Of a DNA stretch of 64,000 nucleotides, positions 26,601 to 34,351 are shown piece after piece. The notes beneath the pieces are model-generated. The model saw only the letters and a list, made by a program, of their open reading frames with translations. It searched no databases and was not told the origin of the DNA. The translations under genes were made by a program, and so were the position numbers. Positions within the stretch are counted from its first letter, which is position 1. Each line of letters opens with the position of its first letter. Origin of the DNA: Acidobacteriota bacterium (GTDB lineage: Bacteria > Acidobacteriota > Blastocatellia > UBA7656); the NCBI GenBank assembly GCA_040754075.1, contig JBFMDH010000015.1:105535-169534 (forward strand). The letters run 5' to 3'.

Positions 26601-27182
26601 GCCCTGTTCGGTAAACGCCCCAAGTTCGCGCCAGAGTTGCAGCGCCTGTTCAAAGCGATTGATGGCTTTGCGAATGGCGCCCTTGTCTTGCAGATATTCG
26701 CCCTCAGATAAGGCTTTTTCAGCCGCCAGGCGCAGATGGTCTTGAGCTTTCACGGCGCGCAGGTCTTCAATTGCAAGGCGATACCTGGCGGTGTCGGAAA
26801 ACATCAGAACCGGCGTGACCACAATGGTGTAATCGGATGAAGTTTTCGGCAGAAATGAGAGATGCGCAGTCGCCTGCCCTTTGTAGAAGACCTCTTGTAG
26901 TTTTTGCCTGAGCGCATTATAGATGGCAAGACTGCATTCCGCCTGACTTTGTTCCAGTCGTAAACGAACGTATTGCCCTGATTCCAGAGATAACCCAAAG
27001 CTCTGTGCCGCGTTGCCGGAAATCGTTTTTTCGACAGCACGGTTTGGGCTTAGTTGAAGGTTTTCCGGCGATTGAGCTGGTTGCGACGATGCCAGGCTTG
27101 GGAAAAAAAACAGGAGGATGAGCGCCAAACGCCAGTGCCTTCCTGTGCGTCCAGGCGATTTTTTACTGGATAGGCATCTCAT
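23649..27182 (-). CDS. TPR-CHAT protein (caspase-like)
   Basis: 1177 residues. A signal peptide or membrane anchor (LALILLFFFPSLASSQP) is followed by a short beta domain and then about twelve TPRs from ~150 to ~620. The C-terminal ~330 residues are a CHAT domain with catalytic His in FIHFATHGLL and Cys in VVLSACQTALG. This is a clan CD (caspase/separase-like) cysteine protease. The repeat insert at 24478-24605 places about 43 odd residues (~859-902) between two core segments of CHAT without breaking the frame. The start at ATG 27182 has only a weak ribosome site. It sits between a clostripain-type protease and a sigma/anti-sigma pair. Confidence 0.9.
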   Translation of the reverse strand: MRCLSSKKSPGRTGRHWRLALILLFFFPSLASSQPAQSPENLQLSPNRAVEKTISGNAAQSFGLSLESGQYVRLRLEQSQAECSLAIYNALRQKLQEVFYKGQATAHLSFLPKTSSDYTIVVTPVLMFSDTARYRLAIEDLRAVKAQDHLRLAAEKALSEGEYLQDKGAIRKAINRFEQALQLWRELGAFTEQGNALIKLGEIYQLSGNYQRSLTYFQQALRLSRERSDKQLEAEALNDCGYTDLYLGNKAKAYEAITQALTLSMATGNPRLRIQAFYRLGEYFDLSGDFANALVHYQEALTLAQQHNDLRAKALIIFNIGTVYSALNDKSPGLENLNEAVSLAQFLKDSRLEAWALISIGHLYSKLSEKQEALNYYSQAQRIIGSTGDRVWEASIYSGLGYVWDELGNKATALNYHKKALAIYQTTNLVKALIPALFTIGKLYQSINQQQQAMAYLLRAQRANQLARDREFEPVIIHQMGELFASMGNSRLAMQYFEKALKLNQLIHQPREEAVNLNGIGNLLFQNNEPFKAIEVFKQALKLSEQVGNKFEAINTLVFLAKIEMSLKNWQTARHHLNDAISLSEFIRQNVKGPELRTSYFSTAQKIYDLYVDLLMLLHRQNATAGFDALAFAMSERARARTLIELLLESQIDIREGVEASLLEREKELQQRFTEKAVFKDRLLSMQHSPAQLKALDAELEEISEALKRARSHIRAANPHYAALSASQSLTTSEIQALLDDDTALLEYRLGDERSFLWLVSSSTLQSFALPSREEIESEVARFYQLITESEGAVRGSIRLQNQPKARKVSDFTQSATRLSELLLAPVASHIAGKRLVIVADGALQYIPFAALPLNESAVGSRESEVNKPPTTNRQPESSISAVENLSRQADSRLPTPDARLPLICNHEIINLPSAAVLAVLRQEFGKRPTAEKSLAIFADPVFNQQDERLTASAGLKNSAASHRRMRTVRQRSIAELLTRTDKRAIDRLMFSSKEAEAILQLVNSNDALQATGFAASRDTVLQSELSRYRFIHFATHGLLDNHNPEMSSIVLSLYDESGKSQNGYLRFADICDLKLNAELVVLSACQTALGKEFRGEGLMGLTRGFMQAGAKRVVASLWNVNDKATAELMKRFYKKLLVDGLRPSAALRQAQIEMFQSKPWKSPYFWAGFTLQGEWR
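24478..24605. repeat. Heptamer inverted repeat inside the CHAT gene (element 3)
   Basis: Five GGGAGTC-type units (24478-24512), three GTTGGCG-type units (24557-24577) and three GACTCCC-type units (24585-24605) occur. The first and last runs are reverse complements. The whole element lies in coding sequence, and no stop falls in the CHAT frame. Confidence 0.85.
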
Positions 27183-27280
27183 GGTCGCCAATCACCGGTT
27201 GATAAAATTGCGCGGAGGTCTTTGGTAATGACCGACGCTCCGCCGTTTCCTGAATCACTCAGAAAACCATCAAGGAGGTT

Positions 27281-28720
27281 TTATTCATAAACATCTACAA
27301 AATATTTCCGGGGCGGATTTTTTACTTTTCCTTCTCCCATAAACCCTTTGCTATAAGGTGGCACATACTTACTGTAAGGCGGCACATATCGGGTATAAGG
27401 CGGCACATACCGAAAACCTGTGGCGATTGCTTTGGCAACGACCGGCTGGAGACGTGCCCGAGGATTTGCCGAAGGACGAGGTTTGCGCGTTGTAGAATCG
27501 AGATAGGATTTCAAAAACCCCTTCCAGTTACTGTCTTTTACAAAACGGAGTTTGTCGTAACCTTTCCAACCCAATTCATCTTCAACCCAGGGGAAAAAAA
27601 TGGACACTCCATGCGAATGTTGGTAACAGCCTCCGGCATAACAGGATTTCAAAACATACCTGGTTTTTTCCTTTGCACCCGGATATAGGTCGCCCTGTTG
27701 GTTGCTTTCGTTGCTGATTGATTTTTTCACCTCCCGGCAGACATTGATAACTTTTTCATCTTCACAATGGTGTTCGAGGAGGTCACAAAAATCCCAGAGG
27801 TCAGTGTACTCTTCAAATTTATAGGATTGCGCTTCCCAATGAGCGGTGATGATCGCCTGAGTTACCCGCTTAACCGTATCGCGACTTTTTACTTCTTCGC
27901 TCATTTTTTTGAGTAATACTTTAGCCAGATTGGCAACGCTCTTTTTCAAGCCCTCGATGTTTTGCATATCGCATACCGCTAAATCGCCCGATATACCGGA
28001 AGTGGCAAAGTCCGCATAAAAGGCGGTATGAGTTTTTACCAGCAAGTGGGCTAGTTCTTCAGGCGTGAAATCGGCTTTTTCTTTCAAAGTTGCGGTCAGG
28101 CGAAAGTAGGGCCAGCCAAGACTGGATTCCAAGCCTTCGGCAGCGACCAGGTAGCGGATATAATCCTTCAATTCGTAACCTACCTCAAGCGCGCTCATGG
28201 CGCAGGAATCAAAACCCAGAATATCAATTTTGTCTTTGCCGTTGATTTTTTTTATCGTCGGGGAGATTTTTTTCAGGATGTCGCGCACATCCGTAAGCGA
28301 CAGAAAACTGAGCGGTGACGTATCGAGCATTAAAACTTCGCCGACCGCGCCGCTGCCGTGACCCGCTAAAACCAGTAAATAGTTTTCTGCCGGACAACCC
28401 TGAATGGCAAAGTCAAAGAACTCGCGAATTCGTTGTGCCAGATAAGACCTTAATGCACCCTTCTTTTTTGTATAAGTCGGCGGCACGCGTTTTTTGACGC
28501 CGCTTTTTTCCAACACCCCATCTTTATCTAAAGCGAACTCTCCTCTTGGTGTCGAGAGGACATATCTTCGTGAGTTGTCTTTTCCAAAAGGGTCAAATTG
28601 AACGACGACAGCAAAGTTGGCGTTGACGCCAACTGCGAATAGTCCTTTCAGCGCGCCGATGCTTTCGTCACCCAAATCGTTATCGCTTGCCATATAAATC
28701 ATGATTGTCCAATTTTTCAT
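27281..28720 (-). CDS. Clostripain-family (C11) cysteine protease
   Basis: 479 residues. The N-terminus MKNWTIMIYMASDNDLGDES is the C11 signature. The dyad is His121 in LVLAGHGSGAVGEV and Cys173 in LGFDSCAMSALEVGYEL. These enzymes cut after Arg or Lys and often self-process. ATG 28720 follows GAGGGACGGGTG; the longer frame adds 11 unlikely residues. The tail (~436-456) repeats a 7-residue unit [RK]YVPPY[TS] three times, encoded by a 21-bp tandem repeat. No signal peptide is seen. It is the first gene of the minus-strand run leading to the CHAT protein, 98 bp downstream. Confidence 0.92.
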   Translation of the reverse strand: MKNWTIMIYMASDNDLGDESIGALKGLFAVGVNANFAVVVQFDPFGKDNSRRYVLSTPRGEFALDKDGVLEKSGVKKRVPPTYTKKKGALRSYLAQRIREFFDFAIQGCPAENYLLVLAGHGSGAVGEVLMLDTSPLSFLSLTDVRDILKKISPTIKKINGKDKIDILGFDSCAMSALEVGYELKDYIRYLVAAEGLESSLGWPYFRLTATLKEKADFTPEELAHLLVKTHTAFYADFATSGISGDLAVCDMQNIEGLKKSVANLAKVLLKKMSEEVKSRDTVKRVTQAIITAHWEAQSYKFEEYTDLWDFCDLLEHHCEDEKVINVCREVKKSISNESNQQGDLYPGAKEKTRYVLKSCYAGGCYQHSHGVSIFFPWVEDELGWKGYDKLRFVKDSNWKGFLKSYLDSTTRKPRPSANPRARLQPVVAKAIATGFRYVPPYTRYVPPYSKYVPPYSKGFMGEGKVKNPPRKYFVDVYE

Positions 28721-28912
28721 CACCCGTCCCTCACTAGATGCAAATTCAGGCAAACCCGCCTATGGGAATCAACTGGCAATCGCTTAATGTGAAAGGATTG
28801 TTACCGGGGCAATTAGGTTATGCTCTTTTTTTTGGATATGCAAATTGGAATCTTTCAGGGGACGGCAACGTTGGAAATGATGAGTGAGGAGTAGATTCAG
28901 CAAGAAACCGGT

Positions 28913-29893
28913 TTACAAAATCGGGTCGCCGTATTTGACTTGTAAAATTTTCTGAGCACTCTCGCCGAGGCGGAAATCTTTAATAATCGCTTCCCGGCGT
29001 TTGAGTTGTTCGGCAGTGCGGGTGTCCGTTTTCAGCATCGCTTCCATCTCATCCAAGCCGCGCCGCAAATCGCCTGCATGCCGGTAGGTAATCGCCAGCG
29101 TCAAAATCAACCCAATGTAAAAATCATCCGACCCTTCAGCATCGGTAATGCTGGTCTTGGCTTCCTGAATCGCTTGTCTTAAACGGACAATTTCCGCTTG
29201 ATAAAAATCCGCGAATTCCCGCGACGCATTCACATAACGCCCGTTCAGCCATTTATAAATCAATTTCACATTCGGTGAAGCCGCGTGCGACAACTCTCCG
29301 TAAAATTCCCAGCGCGCATCGGCAACCATGAGTTCATAAATTTTATCGCCGTTTAAATCAGCAATTTTTTGAATCGGGGCAGCGGCAATCAACACCCCTT
29401 TATGCGCTTTGACCTGATAAATCTCAATCGGATTACACGCCCAGCAATTGCCGCCGCTTGAACTCTGGACAATGATTTCTTTCAGCCCGTCGCCGTTGAT
29501 GTCCGTAGCGTTCAAGCGGTTCATTTCATTCAAAGCGGCAAAGGAAAAGAAAAATTCGGTGCGGCGAAAAATCGTCTTCGCGGTTTTGCCGTCGCTTTCA
29601 ATCAGGCGAAATTCATAAGCGGCTTTGGGGTCTTGATGCTTGCCGCGTTCAAAGATTGCCGCCAGATGATGCGCGCCTGTCGGCTCCAAATCGGCTTCCA
29701 GAGCCTCTTTCAAGGTTAGCCCTTCACCAAAGAGTCGCTGGATTTCAGCTTGAAACGGGTCGCTGACTTTTGGCGACACTGGCGCGGTGTCTTGTTTGAC
29801 CAGAGGAAAAGCGGGATGCGAAGAAGGCGCGCTGCCGCTCATCCATTGAGTGAACATTGAAACAACCATCAACATAAAAACCAATGAGCGCAC
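28913..29893 (-). CDS. Exported protein with FG-GAP/VCBS-like segment
   Basis: 326 residues. GTG 29893, behind GAAAGGAAAG, starts a signal peptide (SLVFMLMVVSMFTQWMSGSA). A central part has two calcium-loop-like motifs, NATDINGDGLKEIIVQSSSG and IADLNGDKIYELMVADA, typical of FG-GAP/VCBS blades. The C-terminus is helical and TPR-like. It may be a periplasmic binding or scaffold protein. Function unknown. It is separated from suhB by a short hairpin. Confidence 0.75.
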   Translation of the reverse strand: MRSLVFMLMVVSMFTQWMSGSAPSSHPAFPLVKQDTAPVSPKVSDPFQAEIQRLFGEGLTLKEALEADLEPTGAHHLAAIFERGKHQDPKAAYEFRLIESDGKTAKTIFRRTEFFFSFAALNEMNRLNATDINGDGLKEIIVQSSSGGNCWACNPIEIYQVKAHKGVLIAAAPIQKIADLNGDKIYELMVADARWEFYGELSHAASPNVKLIYKWLNGRYVNASREFADFYQAEIVRLRQAIQEAKTSITDAEGSDDFYIGLILTLAITYRHAGDLRRGLDEMEAMLKTDTRTAEQLKRREAIIKDFRLGESAQKILQVKYGDPIL

Positions 29894-29938
29894 GCAAGCT
29901 TTCCTTTCTATTCACCGAAGACACAACAATCAACTAGA

Positions 29939-29971
29939 GTTGAGGAAGCGGTCTTCGACCGCTTCCTCAAC
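29939..29971. repeat. Perfect 15-bp hairpin (REP-like)
   Basis: GTTGAGGAAGCGGTC (29939-29953) and its exact complement (29957-29971) around TTC. It lies downstream of suhB and upstream of the FG-GAP gene. It may terminate suhB, although no T-run follows. Confidence 0.6.
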
Positions 29972-30067
29972 GTTGGTAATATCAATTGCAACCGCTAAAC
30001 AAGAAACCCTGACAAAACCAATTGAACGGCGAACAAATCGCGGAGGCGTTTCTCTTTAACCTATCAC

Positions 30068-30838
30068 CTACTGCTCTTTCATGGCGATGATCGCCATCAT
30101 CTGCTCGTGAATCAATCCATTGCTGGCGATAATTTCAGGCACATAGGCGGAAAATTCGCCGCCCGCGAAATTCGTGATACGTCCGCCCGCTTCCTCGACA
30201 ATCAAACTGCCTGCGACCATATCCCAGGCGCTCAAATTGAGTTCCCAGAATCCGTCAAAACGTCCGCAAGCCGTGTAACACAAATCCAATGCTGCCGCGC
30301 CATCGCGCCTCAAAGCCTGCGCGTTCATCGCAAAATTCGTCCAGTGTTCGAGGTTCGTTACCTTGGAGGTTTTGATGTCATAAGGAAAACCTGTGGACAG
30401 TAAGCTTTTCGATAATTCTTTAATATCCGACACCTGAATTTTTTTATTGTTGAGCCACGCGCCGCTGCCGCGTTCTGCGGAAAATAATTCTTCGCGCATC
30501 GGGTCATAGACGACGCCGATAATCGCTTTGCCCTGATGTTCAAGCCCAATGGAAACGCAAAAAATCGGATAGCCGTGCGCGTAATTGGTGGTGCCATCCA
30601 GAGGGTCAATGACCCAGCGATAATCCGAACTGGTTTCCGCCAAGCCGCTCTCTTCGGCAAGCACTTGATGGCGTGGGAAGCGCGTCGCGATACGTTCGCG
30701 GATTAAACTTTCGCTGGCAATATCGACTTCGGTGACGAGATTGATTTCGCCTTTATGAGAGATAGTGAAATTGGTATTGAGCCGGTCGCGCAACAACGCC
30801 CCAGCCTCTTTAGCCACACTGATGGCAAATTCGAGCAT
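30068..30838 (-). CDS. suhB: Inositol-1-monophosphatase family protein
   Basis: 256 residues, the normal length. The metal-binding motifs are WVIDPLDGTTNYAHGYP (~80-96) and WDMVAGSLIVEEAGG (~207-221), with EESG upstream. These bind Mg2+ and position the catalytic water. It dephosphorylates inositol-1-phosphate or similar sugar phosphates; in E. coli the homologue also serves in rRNA antitermination. ATG 30838 follows AAAGGAA. The upstream gap to the hydrolase gene is filled by a heptamer repeat. Confidence 0.94.
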   Translation of the reverse strand: MLEFAISVAKEAGALLRDRLNTNFTISHKGEINLVTEVDIASESLIRERIATRFPRHQVLAEESGLAETSSDYRWVIDPLDGTTNYAHGYPIFCVSIGLEHQGKAIIGVVYDPMREELFSAERGSGAWLNNKKIQVSDIKELSKSLLSTGFPYDIKTSKVTNLEHWTNFAMNAQALRRDGAAALDLCYTACGRFDGFWELNLSAWDMVAGSLIVEEAGGRITNFAGGEFSAYVPEIIASNGLIHEQMMAIIAMKEQ

Positions 30839-30855
30839 TCAAATTCCTTTCTTCT

Positions 30856-31005
30856 CAGGATACAGGATTCAGGATTCAGGATTCAGGATTCAGAATGAAG
30901 AAAGTATGAAGTATGAATGATGAACTGAAGGAATCGTTTCATTGTTCCGACTTCATCGTTCCGACTTCATACTTTCTCTCTTTTGACTCCAGACTCCAGA
31001 CTCCA
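30856..31005. repeat. Heptamer element 4 between suhB and hydrolase
   Basis: Five CAGGATT-type units (30856-30890), AAGTATG-type units near 30900-30914, and three GACTCCA units (30985-31005). AGAAAGTATGAAGT (30899-30912) is exactly complementary to 30964-30977. The right part forms the last ~22 codons of the hydrolase. Confidence 0.8.
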
Positions 31006-32018
31006 GACTTCTTTATTAGACTAACGAACTCGACAATCTTCTTTTCATACCAGAAACGATTCGTCGGGTCTTTGTCGCCGGTGATGAAACCGACGTGTCC
31101 GCCGTGCGTGGTATCGAGCAATATGACATTGGGGTTATCGTTGACCTCGCGACTTTCAAACGACACAAAGGGAATGAACGGGTCGTCTTTGGCATGAATA
31201 ATGAGCGTCGGCACTCGAATGTCTTTGACGAAACCGATGGCGCTCGCCCGCTGATAGTAATCCGCCACATCGCGAAAACCCATGTGGCGCGAGGTATAGA
31301 CATCATCAAATTTGCGAATCGTCCACACGCCCGCCAATTTCGTTTCGTCATATTTTTCAGGAAACAACCGCGCTTTGCGGCGCATACGATTCCTGAGACT
31401 GTAAATAAACCGCAGGTGATAAATGAAATTCGAGCGCATCTCGATGGCATCGGCGCAGATGGATAAATCAATCGAAGGTGACACCACGATGACGCCTTTG
31501 ACTTCGGCTGGAACCGTCGCGCCGTATTCGCCCGCAAGCTTCATCACGATATTGCCGCCAAGCGAATAACCGACAACATAAATTTCTTTGAGCTTGTCCA
31601 CCTCAATCAACTCTTTGATGATGGCGCGCAAATCGTCCGTGAGTCCCGCGTGATACAAAGTCGGCGTCAGGTGTTCGGTGCCGCCGCAGTTGCGATGATT
31701 GAGGCGTATGACGTTGAAACCGGCTGCCAGAGCCTGTTCTGCGGTTCCCAGCATATAACCCGAATCAATCGAACCTTCCATTCCGTGCAATAAAATGAGC
31801 GTCGGGCGGTTGGCTTTATCTTCCTGCCAGGAACAATCGCCCAGGACTTGCGTTGATGGCGCGACATCGAAAAAGCGCGGCGTCGCGAGCTTTGTGAGCA
31901 GCGGCGTGCGGCGGCGAATGAATGACCCGACGATGGTTTGCGCGTGCCCGTTCTTGATAGCCGGATGCGGCACAAATGGTGTGCGCTGGAGTTGGTCGAT
32001 AATGTGTGCTTTATTCAT
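30939..32018 (-). CDS. YheT-like alpha/beta hydrolase
   Basis: 359 residues. The fold shows HAQTIVGSF near the start, LLHGMEGSIDSGYM for the oxyanion region, and the nucleophile elbow GYSLGG. The acid is in IHAKDDPFIP and the catalytic His in DTTHGGHVGFI. YheT-type hydrolases are esterase-like enzymes of poorly known substrate. ATG 32018 begins MNKAHIIDQLQRTPF; the 25 extra residues of the longest frame are unlikely. The C-terminal 22 residues (from SGVWSLES) are encoded by the heptamer repeat and replace whatever the ancestral tail was. Confidence 0.88.
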   Translation of the reverse strand: MNKAHIIDQLQRTPFVPHPAIKNGHAQTIVGSFIRRRTPLLTKLATPRFFDVAPSTQVLGDCSWQEDKANRPTLILLHGMEGSIDSGYMLGTAEQALAAGFNVIRLNHRNCGGTEHLTPTLYHAGLTDDLRAIIKELIEVDKLKEIYVVGYSLGGNIVMKLAGEYGATVPAEVKGVIVVSPSIDLSICADAIEMRSNFIYHLRFIYSLRNRMRRKARLFPEKYDETKLAGVWTIRKFDDVYTSRHMGFRDVADYYQRASAIGFVKDIRVPTLIIHAKDDPFIPFVSFESREVNDNPNVILLDTTHGGHVGFITGDKDPTNRFWYEKKIVEFVSLIKKSGVWSLESKERKYEVGTMKSEQ

Positions 32019-32357
32019 AAAACAAATTTTGATTGTAGTGTGCGGCGAAGAACCTATCAAGGAAGGCAAAAAACAGTCAGTACCGCATCGCAATCATTTT
32101 GATGCCGGTCTCCTGTCAACCGAGTTTTGTCCAATTCGCCACCTGCCAGCCGCATTGCTCAGAATTTCCTGGTGTCATCGATTGCCCGTTTCACGGATTG
32201 AAACGGCGCGAATATATTCGCTGAAATTTGCCAAATGGATTTAATGATGGTTCGCTTTTATCGCCGATTCCCACAGGCGGCGCAATTTCAATCGCTGCTT
32301 GTCGCCAATTGGCATAAGATTTAGAATCGAATTCACGAAAACCATTGGAGATATTTA
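32019..32357 (+). promoter_or_regulatory. Divergent gap with deoB promoter
   Basis: These 339 bases lie between the divergent hydrolase and deoB genes. A sigma-70-like promoter, TTGTCG (32299-32304), a 17-nt spacer and TAGAAT (32322-32327), points at deoB. No other feature was found. Confidence 0.5.
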
Positions 32358-33533
32358 ATGCCTGACAATCAACCTTTCAATCGCATCATTCTTGTTGTTT
32401 TAGACAGCGCGGGCATCGGCGAAATGCCTGACGCTGCGGATTACGGCGACGCCGGCGCAGACACCATCGGTCATACCTTGCAATCGCGAACGGTTCACAT
32501 TCCGCATCTGCGCGAGATGGGACTAGCGAACATCAAACCGCTTGCCGTGCCCGGCATCTTAAATCCGACGGGCGTATTCGGGCGCGGCGCAACGCTGTCG
32601 AAAGGTAAAGACACGACAACCGGACATTGGGAAATGAGCGGCATCATCACCGCCAATCCTTTCCCGACTTACTTGCATGGTTTTCCGCCGCGCGTCATTG
32701 AAAAATTCGAGAAAGCCATCGGGCGACAAGTGCTCGGCAACAAACCGGCATCGGGAACCGAAATCATCAAAGAACTCGGCGAAGAACATATGAAAACCGG
32801 AAGCCCGATTGTTTACACCTCCGCCGACAGCGTCTTTCAAATCGCCGCCCACGAAGACATCGTGCCGCTCAAACAACTGTACGAATGGTGCGAAATCGCT
32901 CGCGAACAACTCACCGGTGAAGACCAGGTGGCGCGCGTCATCGCCCGCCCGTTCGTTGGCGAACCGGGCAATTTTCGCCGCACCGAAGCGCGCATTGATT
33001 ATGCGATTGATCCGCCCGAAACCATGCTGTTGGACATCATTAAAGCGCGCGATTTGCCGGTCGCGGCAATTGGCAAAATCGGTTCGATATTCTGCCATCG
33101 CGGAACGACTGAGGAATTGCAGGCGGGCAACAATGAAGCGAGCATCGACCAGACGCTTCACGCGCTTCAAGAAACGCCGAGCGGATTGATTTTCACCAAC
33201 CTTGTGGATTTCGATATGCTTTACGGGCATCGCAATGATGTGGAAGGTTACGCGAAAGCTCTGGAGCGATTCGATGAACGCTTGCCGGAAATTCAAGCGG
33301 CGATGAAAGGTGATGATTTATTGATTATCACTGCCGATCACGGTTGCGACCCGGCGGATATTTCGACCGACCACACCCGCGAATATGTGCCGATTCTGGC
33401 TTGGGGCAAGCACATTAAACACGGGGTTGATTTAGGCATTCGTTCGTCGCTTGCCGACATCGGACAAACCGTAGCCGAAAATTTTCACTTGCACCTCGCC
33501 GCCGGTCAGAGTTTTTTGAAAGAAATGATTTGA
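32358..33533 (+). CDS. deoB: Phosphopentomutase
   Basis: 391 residues, typical length. It interconverts ribose-1-phosphate or deoxyribose-1-phosphate with the 5-phosphates in nucleoside breakdown. The alkaline-phosphatase-superfamily metal sites are visible: VVLDSAGIGEMPDA at the start, KDTTTGHWEMSG with the phosphorylated Thr, LVDFDMLYGHRND, and ITADHGCDP and STDHTREYVP near the end. The start ATG follows GGAG. It stands alone in purine and pyrimidine salvage, as apt does at 1.5 kb. Confidence 0.96.
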   Translation: MPDNQPFNRIILVVLDSAGIGEMPDAADYGDAGADTIGHTLQSRTVHIPHLREMGLANIKPLAVPGILNPTGVFGRGATLSKGKDTTTGHWEMSGIITANPFPTYLHGFPPRVIEKFEKAIGRQVLGNKPASGTEIIKELGEEHMKTGSPIVYTSADSVFQIAAHEDIVPLKQLYEWCEIAREQLTGEDQVARVIARPFVGEPGNFRRTEARIDYAIDPPETMLLDIIKARDLPVAAIGKIGSIFCHRGTTEELQAGNNEASIDQTLHALQETPSGLIFTNLVDFDMLYGHRNDVEGYAKALERFDERLPEIQAAMKGDDLLIITADHGCDPADISTDHTREYVPILAWGKHIKHGVDLGIRSSLADIGQTVAENFHLHLAAGQSFLKEMI

Positions 33534-33598
33534 AGTTTGCAGTACAGTTGTCGTTTTTATATTGACGAACCTTCACCAAACCAAAGGAGGTTTTGATT

Positions 33599-34201
33599 AT
33601 GCGTCTGAATATCGTAATTTCGAGTGCATTCCTTTTATTGCTTTGTGCCACCGCAAATGCCCAGTTGCCGACGCGACCGGATACGAATGGCGGACCTTCG
33701 ACGATTAATCCGCGTTCGGTTCCGGTCAATGCGCCATCGGCGGTTGGCGATTTGAGTTTGCAACACATGGGCGCGGTCGAAACCTGGGCGGCGATTGCGC
33801 CGAGAAAAAATCTCGCGCCCTCAGTGACCCGCATCATCGGCAAAGATTTGCATCTGGCGCTATTCAACTTTCAAGAGAAGACCGGCAAACTCGAAAGCAG
33901 CATCGCTTTTCAATTGCGCCCGTTTGCCGATAAACAGATGGTGAAAATTCAGGTCTTCGCCGTCGAACAAAACGGCAAACCTCTAACCCGCGCCCCGCTT
34001 ACTGACCCGCAATCCATCGCGCTTAAAAAACAGGGCGCGATTTTGCCATTCACCGTCGAAATGCAGGAAGGCGAATCGCTTGTCTGCGAAATCATCTTTC
34101 ACATCAACGAGCAGGAACGCGGCAAAGCGCGCATCCGCGTCAGCAAAACCGGACTCGCTTTTGCCCCCGAAGAAAAACCCGACGATAAGAAAAAGCCTTA
34201 G
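33599..34201 (+). CDS. Exported protein of unknown function (200 aa)
   Basis: A signal peptide (IVISSAFLLLLCATANAQ) is followed by a Pro/Asn-rich stretch and a beta-rich domain at ~55-190. It ends in a charged Lys-rich tail (EEKPDDKKKP). No cysteines, haem or metal motifs are seen. ATG 33599 follows AAAGGAGG. The gene sits 60 bp after deoB but has its own strong ribosome site. I do not recognise the family. Confidence 0.75.
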   Translation: MRLNIVISSAFLLLLCATANAQLPTRPDTNGGPSTINPRSVPVNAPSAVGDLSLQHMGAVETWAAIAPRKNLAPSVTRIIGKDLHLALFNFQEKTGKLESSIAFQLRPFADKQMVKIQVFAVEQNGKPLTRAPLTDPQSIALKKQGAILPFTVEMQEGESLVCEIIFHINEQERGKARIRVSKTGLAFAPEEKPDDKKKP

Positions 34202-34220
34202 CCGGTTGCGACATTGCTTT

Positions 34221-34332
34221 GGAGTGCGGCGACTGGTCGCCGCTTTTGCGTTGGTTGAAAAACCATTGCCGGTTCGTCACTCCTGAATCGGTTTGGTTTG
34301 AACGCCAAAACCGTAACCAGTGACCGCACTCC
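34221..34332. repeat. 112-bp element with 17-bp terminal inverted repeats
   Basis: GGAGTGCGGCGACTGGT (34221-34237) is the reverse complement of 34316-34332 except at two positions. A nested GGCGACTGGTCGCC hairpin lies at its left end. MITE- or REP-like, between convergent genes. Confidence 0.6.
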
Positions 34333-34351
34333 ATAAAAAACGTTCGCTTTT

